A DNA stretch of 64,000 nucleotides from Leptolyngbya sp. PCC 6406 (GCF_000332095.2 NZ_KI913949.1:3436335-3500334); one strand, 5' to 3'. Positions 43,431-52,568 are shown, numbered from the stretch's first letter. A program made the numbers and translations. Notes: generated from the sequence alone by a model not told the origin.

Positions 43431-44579
43431 GTGCCCGACATATACCAAACCCTCATTCGTCCCCTACTCTTTCAGGGGCTCAGGGCCGATCCCGAAGACC
43501 TCCATCAGCGCGCTCTAGGGCTCTTGGCGGGATTATCAGCGCCCCCCTCGGCGACCAAGGTGCCTAGCCTAGCCCTGTTGCCTGGATTACAGCGCTGGTT
43601 GGCCCAAACCTTTAGCTATTCCAGTGATCGCCTCTCTCAGCGACTCTGGGAACAGACCTTTGCCAATCCCCTCGGCTTAGCCGCAGGCTTTGATAAGGAC
43701 GGCCTCGGGGCGCGGGCTTGGCCCTTGCTGGGCTTTGGTTTTGCAGAATTAGGAACCGTCACCCTCCATCCCCAACCGGGAAACCCCCGCCCTCGACTCT
43801 TTCGCCTGCCTTCGGATCAGGCGGTGCTAAACCGCATGGGGTTTAACAACCAGGGATCTGAGCAACTGGCGGCACGGCTGCACCAGTACTGGCCCTCCGG
43901 GCGATCGCAAATTCCCCTGGGCATTAACCTCGGCAAATCCAAGGTGACCCCCCTGGAATCCGCCGCCGAAGACTACCGAGAAAGCTTTCGATGGCTAAAA
44001 ACCTGGGGTGACTATTTTGTGGTGAATGTATCGTCACCCAATACTCCAGGACTGCGATCGCTGCAAGGACGCGCCCAGCTCGCCCCGATCCTAGCGGCCC
44101 TCCAGGCAGAAAATACTGAGGCTAAACCCCTCTTGGTCAAAATCGCTCCGGACCTGGCCTGGGAGGACATTGCCGATATCGTAGACCTAGCCCAAGAACA
44201 GGGCTTGGCAGGCATCATCGCCACCAACACCACCATTGACCGCACCGGGCTCAGCACTCCCCGTCTCTCTACCGGACTCACCCCCGCCGAAGAGGCGGGG
44301 GGCATCAGCGGCGCGCCCCTGCGTCAGCGCTCCACCGAGGTCATTCGGTTTATCTATCGCCACAGTCAGGGGGCTTTGCCCATCATCGGCGTCGGGGGCA
44401 TTTTCACCGCCGATGATGCCTGGGACAAAATCACCGCCGGAGCCTCCCTGGTACAGATCTACACCGGATGGATCTATGAGGGTCCCTGGATGGTGCCTCG
44501 CCTATTGGCAGGATTGGTGGACAAGCTCGATGATCAGGGTCTAACCCAGATCACCGATGCCATCGGCATCCATAGCTAA
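43431..44579 (+). CDS. pyrD: Dihydroorotate dehydrogenase (quinone), class 2
   Basis: A 382-residue enzyme of pyrimidine synthesis that oxidises dihydroorotate with quinone as acceptor. I place the start at GTG 43431 ([14 protein letters not shown]) because GGAGAGG lies just upstream and the length then fits the family; the frame is open to 43338. Motifs include [35 protein letters not shown] in two parts, NRMGFNNQG, the class 2 catalytic serine region [13 protein letters not shown], and the FMN-phosphate loop [10 protein letters not shown]. It is divergent from the sensor gene and followed by low-complexity intergenic DNA. Confidence 0.95.
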   Translation: MPDIYQTLIRPLLFQGLRADPEDLHQRALGLLAGLSAPPSATKVPSLALLPGLQRWLAQTFSYSSDRLSQRLWEQTFANPLGLAAGFDKDGLGARAWPLLGFGFAELGTVTLHPQPGNPRPRLFRLPSDQAVLNRMGFNNQGSEQLAARLHQYWPSGRSQIPLGINLGKSKVTPLESAAEDYRESFRWLKTWGDYFVVNVSSPNTPGLRSLQGRAQLAPILAALQAENTEAKPLLVKIAPDLAWEDIADIVDLAQEQGLAGIIATNTTIDRTGLSTPRLSTGLTPAEEAGGISGAPLRQRSTEVIRFIYRHSQGALPIIGVGGIFTADDAWDKITAGASLVQIYTGWIYEGPWMVPRLLAGLVDKLDDQGLTQITDAIGIHS

Positions 44580-44634
44580 ACGGCATTGGCCGCAGCCTCG
44601 TATTCCCCAATATCCATCACCCACCCACCGGGCA

Positions 44635-44712
44635 ATCCTGCATTGGGCGCGGGCACCACGCTCCTACGGCGACATCCTGCATTGGGCGCGGAAACCGCGC
44701 CCCTACGGGTAA
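44635..44712. repeat. Two 39-bp imperfect tandem copies
   Basis: ATCCTGCATTGGGCGCGG begins at 44635 and again at 44674, each followed by CTCCTACGG or CCCCTACGG. Just after it comes AATTCAAAACTCAAAACTC, a low-complexity tract that recurs at 57758. Such tracts are common between cyanobacterial genes. Confidence 0.7.
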
Positions 44713-44799
44713 TTCAATTCAAAACTCAAAACTCAAAATTCCTGTCACCCCTAAGCCCTCCGGGCAGGCTCCGCCAACACCCCAACACCCCATCACCCC

Positions 44800-45342
44800 C
44801 TAAGCCGCCATCGGCCACCGCTCCTCAAACCCGTGATGTTGGGGCTGGAGCCCAGAGGCCAAGAGGCGCTGGAGGCGAGGGATCTCGGCGCTGTTATAGA
44901 CCCGAAACTCATGCTCTACAACGGCATGCTCAGCCCTTACCGCCTGGTTTAGAACCAGGGAGCCCTTAGTGTCGGAGACGGAACGGTGGAAGGTACCGGG
45001 GGGAATTCGCAAAATGTAGCGATTGGCCTCTAGGCGCACCACATGGAGGGGACAGTCCCAGGAAAAATTCACCAGGTAAAAGGTACGCCCTCCGGACACC
45101 GCTAGCAAATTATCCTCCTGGTTGGGATGGAGATAAAACTGCCAAGAATTGGTGACATCATTGTTGGGGCTAACGGCTGGCCCATCGTGGAAGACCAAAT
45201 CCCGCGCATTCGATTCGTCTACGGTGATATCAAAAAACTGTACGCTCGGGGTATCTCTAAAGCGATGGAAAGGAAGTAGTTCAAACATAGCCAACCTGTC
45301 AAATGCGTCAATGTCTGGGCTTGGTGCATACGGTAACCTCAT
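44800..45342 (-). CDS. Cupin-like (RmlC-type fold) hypothetical protein
   Basis: A 180-residue protein from ATG 45342; ATG 45288, with AGG upstream, is a shorter option giving 162 residues. The middle shows a cupin-like order of strands: FYLHPNQEDNLLAVSGGRTF, RYILRIPPGTFHRSVSD and a final HEFRVY. His and Glu residues at the usual metal positions are partly present, so metal binding is uncertain. It is divergent from a LysR-type regulator with a palindrome between them, so the regulator probably controls this gene. Enzyme activity is unknown. Confidence 0.7.
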   Translation of the reverse strand: MRLPYAPSPDIDAFDRLAMFELLPFHRFRDTPSVQFFDITVDESNARDLVFHDGPAVSPNNDVTNSWQFYLHPNQEDNLLAVSGGRTFYLVNFSWDCPLHVVRLEANRYILRIPPGTFHRSVSDTKGSLVLNQAVRAEHAVVEHEFRVYNSAEIPRLQRLLASGLQPQHHGFEERWPMAA

Positions 45343-45376
45343 TGTTTCCAGGGAATCAAAACCCCTGGCGAGTTTT

Positions 45377-45399
45377 ATCTATTCGACTTCCGAATAGAT
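45377..45399. promoter_or_regulatory. Perfect palindrome, likely LysR-type operator
   Basis: ATCTATTCG and CGAATAGAT form a perfect 9+9 inverted repeat around a five-base spacer ACTTC. It contains the T-N11-A pattern known for LysR regulators. It lies eight bases before the regulator's ATG at 45407 and 35 bases from the divergent cupin-like start, which fits autorepression plus control of the divergent gene. Confidence 0.8.
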
Positions 45400-45406
45400 T
45401 GTCGCT

Positions 45407-46264
45407 ATGAACATTCGTCACCTTGCGGTGCTGGCGGCGATTGCCCAGGAGGGCAGTTTCTCTGCCGCTGCGCTCCAGTTAGAAACCTCTCAGGCCGCTG
45501 TAAGCCGCGCGATCGCGACTTTAGAGGCAGAACTAGGGCTGCCCCTGCTGAAGCGGGGCCGCTTTGGAGCCAAGCTCACCCAGGTGGGGGAGCGGGTCTT
45601 GCAGCACGCCTATAAAATGCTGGAACTGCGAGAGCACATTGAATATGAGGTGAACCTGGAAAAGGGGCTCTATGCGGGTTGTTTGCGGATTGCCTCCTTT
45701 CGCAGCGCCTCCACCCACCTGCTGCCGCCGTTGATTGCCCGGTTTCGCGATCGCTTTCCCCGCGTGGAGGTGTCCCTGAGTGAGTTGGAGCCTGCCGGAG
45801 TCGAGCAGGCGCTCCGGGACGGGGAGGTGGACTTGGGCCTCGTCCCCCTGCCCCGATCGGAGGACTTCAAGCAATGGGAGTTGGCGCGGGATGAGTATGT
45901 GGTCCTGCTGCCCAAGTCCATCGATCACCTGCCCATTCGCCTCACTTGGGCACAACTGGCTAGCTATGATTTTGTCCTCTATAACTACGCTGAATGCACC
46001 ACTGCTGTCCGAGACCATTGGGCGCGCTGGGGTCAGTCTCTGCGGGTCGCCTATGTCGTCAAGGAGGATTCCACCATTGTCAGTATGGTGGCCCAGGGGT
46101 TGGGAGCTGCCATACTGCCTCGGCTGGCGGCCCTCCCCATTCCTGAGGGCGTTCAAGTGCGATCGCTACCGGTCCCCCTAGAACGGATCATCGGTGTTGC
46201 CACTCTGGCCCAAACGCCCCACTCCCCCGCTGTTGAGGAATTTCTCCGATTGCTCCATTCCTAG
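45407..46264 (+). CDS. LysR-family transcriptional regulator
   Basis: A 285-residue regulator. A winged helix-turn-helix occupies residues 1-60 (LAVLAAIAQEGSFSAAALQL, QAAVSRAIATLE), followed by a linker helix and a periplasmic-binding-like effector domain (LRIASFRSASTHLLPPL near 88, DGEVDLGLVPLP near 135 and VAQGLGAAILPRLAALP near 222). The TAG stop is part of a dispersed repeat. Its probable binding site is the palindrome just upstream. Effector unknown. Confidence 0.92.
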   Translation: MNIRHLAVLAAIAQEGSFSAAALQLETSQAAVSRAIATLEAELGLPLLKRGRFGAKLTQVGERVLQHAYKMLELREHIEYEVNLEKGLYAGCLRIASFRSASTHLLPPLIARFRDRFPRVEVSLSELEPAGVEQALRDGEVDLGLVPLPRSEDFKQWELARDEYVVLLPKSIDHLPIRLTWAQLASYDFVLYNYAECTTAVRDHWARWGQSLRVAYVVKEDSTIVSMVAQGLGAAILPRLAALPIPEGVQVRSLPVPLERIIGVATLAQTPHSPAVEEFLRLLHS

Positions 46265-46513
46265 TACTCGACGGCGTAAATACACTGACCATTCTGTCGT
46301 GACACCCTCGGCCCCTCACCCTAGCCCTCTCCCAAAGGGAGAGGGAACTAGAAGATGGTGAATTGAGGCGACGGAATAGTACGTTTATTTAAGCCTGGGC
46401 GTACTATTCTGCGTAGGTTGGGTGAAACGAAGGGTCACCCAACAGCGGTGGGTCATGTTGGGTTCCGCTAGCGCTCTACCCAACCTACAAGTCGAGGCTT
46501 GACAGAGCACTAG
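46260..46513. repeat. Dispersed repeat, family B (copy 2) with CT-rich hairpin
   Basis: CCTAGTACTCG supplies the LysR stop codon exactly as copy 1 supplies that of the CIA30 gene. A CCCTCTCCC-AAA-GGGAGAGGG hairpin lies at 46325-46345, and from about 46412 the sequence matches 35325-35423. The 46265-46589 gap before the threonine aldolase gene otherwise holds only its short upstream region. Confidence 0.78.
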
Positions 46514-46589
46514 GGTTCTGAAATGGACTATGGGGATGGGAAAATTCCTTTAGCGAAAAAATTGGACTTATAGCAAGACTTGGAATCCT

Positions 46590-47630
46590 ATGGACGAGCA
46601 ATTTGCCAGTGACAACTACTCCGGCATTTGCCCGGAGGCGATCGCAGCGTTGATTCAAGCCAATCAGGGGAGCGCCCCCGCCTATGGGGAAGACGACTGG
46701 ACCCAGCGGGCGGCGGATCGGTTTCGGCAGTTGTTCGAGACGGACTGTGAGGTGTTCTTGGTGTTCAACGGCACCGCTGGGAATTCCCTGGTGCTGGCGG
46801 CTTTGTGCCAGAGCTACCACAGTGTGATTGCCCATGAACTGGCCCACATTGAGACCGATGAATGTGGGGCACCGGAATTTTTCTCTAATGGGGCCAAGTT
46901 GTTGCTGGGGGCGGGAGATCAGGGGAAGCTGACCCCGGAGGCGATCGCGGCTATTGTCCACAGGCGCAACGACATCCACTACCCCAAGCCCAAGGTGGTT
47001 AGCCTTACCCAGCCGACGGAGGTGGGCACCCTCTATTCCCTGACGGAACTGGGGGCAGTGTGCGCTACGGCGAAACAGTACGGCTTGAAAATTCACATGG
47101 ATGGAGCCCGTTTTGCTAATGCGATCGCGGCTTTGGACTGTACCCCTGCGGAAATGACCTGGAAACTGGGGGTGGATGTGCTGTGCTTTGGCGGCACGAA
47201 GAATGGTCTACCCCTGGGGGAGGCGGTGATTTTTTTCAACAAGGCTCTAGCGGAGGATTTCGACTACCGCTGCAAGCAGGCGGGGCAGTTGGCCTCCAAA
47301 ATGCGGTTCATCGCTGCGCCCCTGCTGGGGGTCCTGGAAACGGGGGCATGGCTGCACCATGCCCGCCATGCCAACGCCAGTGCTGCCTACCTAGCTCAGC
47401 GTCTAGGGGAAATTCCCGAGGCCAAGCTGCTGTTTCCACCCCAAGCCAATGCGGTGTTTGTGGAGCTGCCGCCGGTTGTGATCCAAACCCTGCGGGATCA
47501 GGGCTGGCGGTTCTACACCTTCATCGGTGTGGGCGGGGTGCGGCTGATGTGTGCTTGGAATACTACCCGCGATCGCATTGATGCCCTGATCGCCGCTATC
47601 CAGCGAGCGCTCTCCCATTCCCCGGCGTAA
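46590..47630 (+). CDS. ltaE: Low-specificity L-threonine aldolase
   Basis: A 346-residue PLP enzyme of the beta-eliminating lyase/threonine aldolase group, cleaving threonine or allo-threonine to glycine and acetaldehyde. Motifs: FASDNYSG near the start, AYGEDDWTQ, VFNGTAGNSLVL, HIETDECGA, HMDGARFANA and the PLP-lysine FGGTKNGLPLGEA. Length is normal. It may work with serine hydroxymethyltransferase (glyA, 56.2 kb) in glycine metabolism. The next element is a family A repeat. Confidence 0.92.
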   Translation: MDEQFASDNYSGICPEAIAALIQANQGSAPAYGEDDWTQRAADRFRQLFETDCEVFLVFNGTAGNSLVLAALCQSYHSVIAHELAHIETDECGAPEFFSNGAKLLLGAGDQGKLTPEAIAAIVHRRNDIHYPKPKVVSLTQPTEVGTLYSLTELGAVCATAKQYGLKIHMDGARFANAIAALDCTPAEMTWKLGVDVLCFGGTKNGLPLGEAVIFFNKALAEDFDYRCKQAGQLASKMRFIAAPLLGVLETGAWLHHARHANASAAYLAQRLGEIPEAKLLFPPQANAVFVELPPVVIQTLRDQGWRFYTFIGVGGVRLMCAWNTTRDRIDALIAAIQRALSHSPA

Positions 47631-47637
47631 TGCGCCC

Positions 47638-47769
47638 CTAAGGGCTGTGGGCAATCGAAGTCAGATTCCTGATTATGGGGCGGCTACAGCCCCTAGCTTG
47701 ATTCCGTAGGGCAGGCGTGGCCATGCCTACCCCGCAAGGATTTCCCCGTTAATTGTCCACACGCCCTAG
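47638..47769 (+). repeat. Dispersed repeat, family A (copy 2)
   Basis: It matches the copy at 37402-37529 in order and orientation, including GGCTACAGCCCCTAGCTTGA, CCTACCCCGCAAGG and CCCCGTTAATTGTC. It starts seven bases after the ltaE stop, and its terminal CCCTAG gives the convergent nurA gene its TAG stop (47766-47768). Confidence 0.85.
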
Positions 47770-49094
47770 GCAATGCTGCCCCGCTTGCGAGCTTCCTTGT
47801 AGCTGGTGCCTACATTTTGCAGTCCGGCCCGAATCATTTCCCGCTCCAGCAGAGCAAAAAAGCGGCTACGATCGCCCCCCCGCACTACCGCCTGGTTATG
47901 GGCCTCGGCTAGGGCCACGGGATAGCCGTAGCCCTTCTGCACCTGGGTCAGCACCATGCCCAGGGCTTGGTCCCGTAGGCCATGATCCAGGGCCACCCAC
48001 TGGGGCATTTCCACCCGCGCCACCTCTGCCCCCACATGCACATAGCAGAAATAAACCGTGTGCTCTCCGTACTGGCTCAGAATATCGGCGGAACTGCGCC
48101 AGAGGGGACTGCGCTGACCTGGTTCCAGCCGTGTGGCCCACAGGGCCACATCCCGCAGGGGATCAAAGGGCTGGCAGGGGGCGCGATCGCTGCGATCGGG
48201 ACAGTGGGTGAGGCAATCTGGGGTGTTGTAGGGGCAGGCTTGCAGTCGCAAAAAGTTGAGCGCCTCTCCACTCCGGGAGGCACTGATGTAGCCCACTAGG
48301 GGCAGGCGCAGATGGCGCAGTCGATCCCAGGCGGCGAGGATGGGGGGCAAAATGCGATCGCGGGCCTCCCCCGGCAAATCCTCCAGAAACCAGTAGATCA
48401 GCGACCCATCCGTCAGGGCTAGTTGGGGCGGGGTCACTGGGGTCACTGTCCCTGCCGCCGTCATATTGGGAGATCCCGAATTGGCAGATCCCGGATCAGC
48501 ACTAGAGCCTCCTCTCCTTGGGAGATGAGCGGCTCCTGTCCTGTTGGGGAATGCAGACTGGGAGGCTATGGCCTGGGACGGGGCCGAAACGATCAGGTCT
48601 TCCCCCAAATCCGCCAAAGCCTCCGCCTCCGCCACCGTGCGCCGATAGCCCATCCATTCCTCGGTGCGAATGCCCCACTGGCGCGACAGGTACAGATCCT
48701 CGGGGCGATACACCACCTCCGGTAGGCTATCCAACAGCGGAAACCGTCCCTGACCGTAGTGCAGCACCACCCGTCCCACATTGAGCAGGTAGCAATAGGC
48801 AATCTCGTGGTGGCTGGGGGAAATCTGGGAGCCGTCGGTGGCAATCACCGTATGGGCTTCTGGGGCGGGCTCTAGGGTGCTCCGCTGATCCAAGGGCTCT
48901 ACTGGAGTGGCGACGGCAAAGGAAATGCGATCGCGCCCCGCTGCCAACTGCACCTCCAGGTTCCCCTGCACCGCTGTCGCCTGCTCCAGCAGATCCTGGG
49001 CAATGGCCACCCGCCGCCCCGCCGCCGCCGCTTCCTGGGTCAGGTGCGCGCTGATACCCTGCATCTGTCGGGCCAACTTCATCAAGTCCAGCAT
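47766..49094 (-). CDS. nurA: NurA-domain nuclease-like protein
   Basis: A 442-residue protein of the NurA family, 5'-3' nucleases that in archaea work with HerA at double-strand breaks. The catalytic-site region VIATDGSQISPSHHE lies near residues 84-98, a second acidic motif LTDGSLIYWFLED near 235-247, and QWVALDHGL and QVQKGYGYPVALAEAH near the end. A Ser/Ala/Pro/Gly-rich insertion of about 50 residues (roughly 175-225) divides the domain. No herA gene is visible nearby. Cyanobacterial members are little studied. Confidence 0.85.
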   Translation of the reverse strand: MLDLMKLARQMQGISAHLTQEAAAAGRRVAIAQDLLEQATAVQGNLEVQLAAGRDRISFAVATPVEPLDQRSTLEPAPEAHTVIATDGSQISPSHHEIAYCYLLNVGRVVLHYGQGRFPLLDSLPEVVYRPEDLYLSRQWGIRTEEWMGYRRTVAEAEALADLGEDLIVSAPSQAIASQSAFPNRTGAAHLPRRGGSSADPGSANSGSPNMTAAGTVTPVTPPQLALTDGSLIYWFLEDLPGEARDRILPPILAAWDRLRHLRLPLVGYISASRSGEALNFLRLQACPYNTPDCLTHCPDRSDRAPCQPFDPLRDVALWATRLEPGQRSPLWRSSADILSQYGEHTVYFCYVHVGAEVARVEMPQWVALDHGLRDQALGMVLTQVQKGYGYPVALAEAHNQAVVRGGDRSRFFALLEREMIRAGLQNVGTSYKEARKRGSIA

Positions 49095-49137
49095 GAACGC
49101 CCTCGTATCATCGCTCTAGTGGCAAGTCTTCCTTCCT

Positions 49138-50643
49138 TCACTCAGCCCAGTGTTTGGCACGGCTGACGGCTTTTTTCCAGAGCTTATAGTCCGCCTCCAT
49201 CTCGCCCCCACCTTGGGGCTCGAAGACCCGATCAATTTGCCGCCCCGTTACCAAGGTCCAGTAGTCTGACCAGAAACCGATCCCCAACCCCGCCGCAAAG
49301 GCTGCCCCCTGGGCCGTAGCATCCAGAATTGCGGGACGCTCGACGGGAATTCCCAGTACATTCGCCTGGAACTGCATCAAGAAATTATTCTGGCAGGCTC
49401 CACCATCCACCTTCAGCAGACCAATGGGGGTATCGCTATTGGCATTGACCGCCTCCACCACCTCCTTGACCTCATAGGCAATAGCCTCCAGCACTGCCCG
49501 CACCAGGTGCTCTCGTTGTGCACCCCCGGTGATGCCTAGAAAGGCCCCCCGCGCCGTCATATCCCAATGGGGAGCCCCTAGCCCACTCAGGGCGGGGACG
49601 AAATAGACGCCACCGTTGTCCGGGACCTTTTCCGCCAAGGGTTCCGTATCCGCTGCGTGGTTGATCACCTTGAGGCCATCCCGCAACCACTGGATACAGG
49701 CTCCAGCGGTAAACATACTACCCTCTAGGGCATAACCCACTTGGACCGCATCCCCCTGGGCTTGGGACCAGGCAATGGTGGACAACAGTTGGTGGTTGGA
49801 ATGGGCGATTTCGTTGCCCGTGTGGGCCACCAAGAACGCGCCAGTGCCGTAGGTACATTTGAGGGAACCAGGGCGATCGCAGCCGTGGCCAAACAGGGCT
49901 GCCTGCTGATCGCCCAGCACCGCCGTAATCGGCACCTCAACCCCCAAAATGGCCGGATCCGTATGGCCAATGACACCGATGCTGGGCCGCACCGTTGGCA
50001 TCATGTGGGGGGGAATGGTAAACAGATCTAGGAGCACCGGATCCCACTCTAGGCTGTGGATGTTTAGCAGCATGGTGCGGCTGGCGTTGCTGTGGTCTGT
50101 GGCGTGGACCCGCCGCCCCGTTAGGTTCCACAGCACCCAACTATCGACGGTACCGGCCAGAGTGCAATCCAAATCCACCGCTGGGTCAGTGTAGTTCTGG
50201 ACATGGTCTAGCAGCCAGGACAGCTTAGAGGCAGAGAAATAGGCATCTAGAACCAGCCCCGTACGTTCGTAGATTTCTTCTGCCTTGCCCGCCGCCCGCA
50301 GTTGGTTGCAGAGGGGGGCGGTGCGGCGATCTTGCCAGACGATGGCGTTGTGGTGAGGGCGTCCGGTGTTTCGATCCCACAGTAGACAGGTTTCCCGCTG
50401 CACCGTCAGACCAATAGCCGCGATCTCACGCCCTGTAATGCCAGCCTTGGCTAGGACTGCCTGCATCGCGTCGTAGATATCAGCCCAGATTTCTCGGGGG
50501 TCATGTTCCAGCCAGCCAGGTTGGGGATAATATTGGGTGAGCTCTTTATAAAATTGAGCCACAATTGAACCGCTATGATCGAACAGAATGGCTCGGTTAC
50601 CGGTTGTGCCCAAATCCAGGGCCATGATATAGGAAGCTGTCAT
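49138..50643 (-). CDS. glpK: Glycerol kinase
   Basis: A 501-residue FGGY-family kinase that phosphorylates glycerol at C-3. The ATP-binding phosphate-1 loop is LDLGTTGNRAILFD near residues 10-23, TVQRETCLLWDR lies near 85, and the C-terminal FGGY segments include GGACQNNFLMQFQANVLG and ATAQGAAFAAGLGIGFW. The N-terminal loop reads Leu-Gly-Thr-Thr-Gly-Asn where Gln-Gly-Thr-Thr-Ser-Ser is common, a small variation. It is monocistronic, with a 330-base gap upstream. Confidence 0.94.
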   Translation of the reverse strand: MTASYIMALDLGTTGNRAILFDHSGSIVAQFYKELTQYYPQPGWLEHDPREIWADIYDAMQAVLAKAGITGREIAAIGLTVQRETCLLWDRNTGRPHHNAIVWQDRRTAPLCNQLRAAGKAEEIYERTGLVLDAYFSASKLSWLLDHVQNYTDPAVDLDCTLAGTVDSWVLWNLTGRRVHATDHSNASRTMLLNIHSLEWDPVLLDLFTIPPHMMPTVRPSIGVIGHTDPAILGVEVPITAVLGDQQAALFGHGCDRPGSLKCTYGTGAFLVAHTGNEIAHSNHQLLSTIAWSQAQGDAVQVGYALEGSMFTAGACIQWLRDGLKVINHAADTEPLAEKVPDNGGVYFVPALSGLGAPHWDMTARGAFLGITGGAQREHLVRAVLEAIAYEVKEVVEAVNANSDTPIGLLKVDGGACQNNFLMQFQANVLGIPVERPAILDATAQGAAFAAGLGIGFWSDYWTLVTGRQIDRVFEPQGGGEMEADYKLWKKAVSRAKHWAE

Positions 50644-50973
50644 TGCATCATAAATTTTTGTTTTTCATCAGGCATTGCTGTCTATAGGCTATAGCTTTCT
50701 AGGCTCTTCCCCCAAGTTCATTAGATTTTAAGGTTATACCAAGTCCAGCTCGACATCTGGAGTTTCCCCACCGGGAAAACCCCACTTCTGGGCTTGGACA
50801 AGATTTAGTAATAGCTTTTCGTTATGCTCTGTTATGGCATGGTGTAACCATATCGATACAAAAGTTCTTTGAAGACAGCTATTTCGACGATTTTTCCGTA
50901 TGCTCTGGGGTATTAGCAGGTACCCTGGCAAGAGTGTGATCTATTGCGAGTGGCTTTGAGGTAAGCAGTCAGC
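50644..50973. other. 330-bp intergenic region, divergent promoters
   Basis: It lies between the divergent starts of glpK and rre1, so it should hold both promoters. It is AT-rich near glpK, with two CTATAG boxes at about 50683-50695. I see no confident -35/-10 pair, riboswitch or RNA gene. The small minus frame at 50734-50931 is not supported. Confidence 0.5.
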
Positions 50974-51621
50974 ATGAAAGATGGAAATTCAGGCGATCAG
51001 AAAACGCTTTTGCTGATTGATGATGATCCCAATTTAATTTTGCTGGTCAAGGACTACCTGGAGTTTCGGGGATATCAGGTGGTGACAGCGGAAAATGGAC
51101 GCGAGGCTCTGGAGGTGCTTCAGGAGACCGCGCCCGACATGATCATCTGCGACGTGATGATGCCGGAGATGGACGGCTATACCTTTGTGGAGCATGTCCG
51201 CAGTAACGCGGAAACGGAATGGATTCCCGTCCTGTTCCTCTCAGCGAAGGGGCAGAGCCAGGATCGGGTCAAGGGGCTGAGCACGGGGGCCGACGTATAC
51301 ATGGTCAAACCCTTTGAGCCAGAGGAACTGGTGGCCCAGGTGGAGTCTTCCCTAAAGCAAGCTTCTCGCCTGATTCGTCAGCAAAATAAGGGTACGGGCT
51401 CTGCCCCCGCCATCAATGTGCCCTTTGATGTGGATCTGACACCGACGGAGTTAAAGGTCGTGCAGTTTGTGGCGCGGGGCATGGCAAACCGGGAAATTGC
51501 TGAGGAACTGCGGGTCAGCCAGCGCACGATTGAAAGCCACGTGAGCAATATGCTGGGTAAAACCGGGCTCCATAACCGCACGGAGCTGGCGCGCTGGGCA
51601 ATTGAGAATCAGAAGGCATAG
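50974..51621 (+). CDS. rre1: NarL/LuxR-type response regulator (Rre1/Ycf29 type)
   Basis: A 215-residue two-domain regulator. The receiver has the acidic triad Asp16-18, the phospho-acceptor Asp60 in ICDVMMPEMDG, and Lys112 in VKPFEPEEL. A LuxR helix-turn-helix at about 150-210 has LTPTELKVVQFVARGMANREI in two parts and RTIESHVSNML. It closely matches what I recall of cyanobacterial Rre1, the homologue of plastid Ycf29, a stress-response regulator partnered with histidine kinases such as Hik2/Hik34 in Synechocystis. The gene is followed after eight bases by truB. Confidence 0.85.
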   Translation: MKDGNSGDQKTLLLIDDDPNLILLVKDYLEFRGYQVVTAENGREALEVLQETAPDMIICDVMMPEMDGYTFVEHVRSNAETEWIPVLFLSAKGQSQDRVKGLSTGADVYMVKPFEPEELVAQVESSLKQASRLIRQQNKGTGSAPAINVPFDVDLTPTELKVVQFVARGMANREIAEELRVSQRTIESHVSNMLGKTGLHNRTELARWAIENQKA

Positions 51622-51629
51622 CCATCCTC

Positions 51630-52568
51630 GTGATTTCGGGATTTTTGAATCTTCATAAACCCCTAGGGGTGACCTCTCATGATTGTGTGGCGCGGGTGCG
51701 ACGGCTGTTAGGAACCAAAAAGGTAGGCCATGGCGGCACCCTAGACCCGGCGGCTTCTGGGGTTTTGCCCATTGCCCTGGGACGGGCCACGCGGCTCCTA
51801 CCTTTTTTGCCGGAAGATAAAGCCTATCGAGCGGTGATTCGTTTTGGTCTCACCACCACCACTGATGATCTGGAAGGGGATCCCATTGCCACCATGCCGG
51901 TTCCAACCCTGACCCGAGAAGCCGCGATCGCACCCTTACCCCAATTCGTCGGCACCTTGGATCAGGTGCCCCCCCGCTACAGCGCGATTCAGGTCCAGGG
52001 GCAGCGGCTCTATGACCTAGCCCGTCGCGGGGAAACCGTAAACGTTCCCCACCGCACCGTCACGGTTCACCAAGTCCAAGTGCTGGACTGGCAGCCCGGA
52101 GAGTTTCCGGAATTGACGGTGGCGGTGGCCTGCGGCTCCGGTACCTACATCCGCGCCATCGCTCGGGACTGGGGAGCAGTTCTGGGGGTGGGGGCCACCC
52201 TGGCGGCCCTAGTGCGGACCCACAGCAGCGGCTTTACCCTCGGGGAGAGCCTGTCCTTTGAGGATCTGGAAACCGCAATGGCCAAAGGCCGGTCGGAGGC
52301 CATCGCGGCTGAGACCTTTGCCCCCATTCCCCCAGATGTAGCCCTGGCCCATCTGCCTCGCCTCACCTTGCCCCCGGCCCTAGCCCTACGCTGGCGTCAG
52401 GGCCAAAAGCTGCCCCTGACTGCGGAACAGTGGCAAGATGACAGGGGAGATTTAGCCGTGATCCTAGACGAAGCAGCGGAATTCCTCGGGGTCAGCGCCA
52501 TCGCCCCCAGCGACCTAGACCATCCCCGCCGCCTGATTCCTAAAATGGTCTTCACCCCGGCGGGATAG
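51630..52568 (+). CDS. truB: tRNA pseudouridine-55 synthase
   Basis: A 312-residue TruB starting with GTG at 51630. It isomerises U55 in the T loop of tRNAs. The N-terminal GFLNLHKPLGVTSHDCVARV and the catalytic Asp in VGHGGTLDPAASGVLP (near 38-52) are intact, followed by DQVPPRYSAIQVQG and CGSGTYIRAIARDWG. It follows rre1 by eight bases and may be co-transcribed. Its 3' end overlaps the convergent dipeptidase gene by 17 bases. Confidence 0.95.
   Translation: MISGFLNLHKPLGVTSHDCVARVRRLLGTKKVGHGGTLDPAASGVLPIALGRATRLLPFLPEDKAYRAVIRFGLTTTTDDLEGDPIATMPVPTLTREAAIAPLPQFVGTLDQVPPRYSAIQVQGQRLYDLARRGETVNVPHRTVTVHQVQVLDWQPGEFPELTVAVACGSGTYIRAIARDWGAVLGVGATLAALVRTHSSGFTLGESLSFEDLETAMAKGRSEAIAAETFAPIPPDVALAHLPRLTLPPALALRWRQGQKLPLTAEQWQDDRGDLAVILDEAAEFLGVSAIAPSDLDHPRRLIPKMVFTPAG

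Noticed and set aside
43105..43456. N-terminal 117-residue extension of the multi-GAF sensor
   Set aside because: It includes a tandem repeat and the divergent pyrD start region and shows no domain; kept only as an alternative.
47753..49119. Several long plus-strand frames opposite nurA
   Set aside because: They are GC-rich shadows of the minus-strand gene; only the minus frame has NurA motifs.
50734..50931. Minus-strand 65-aa frame between glpK and rre1 with a KWGFPGGE-like stretch
   Set aside because: The resemblance to a Nudix-type motif is short and the rest of a Nudix domain is absent; the frame lies in a divergent promoter region.
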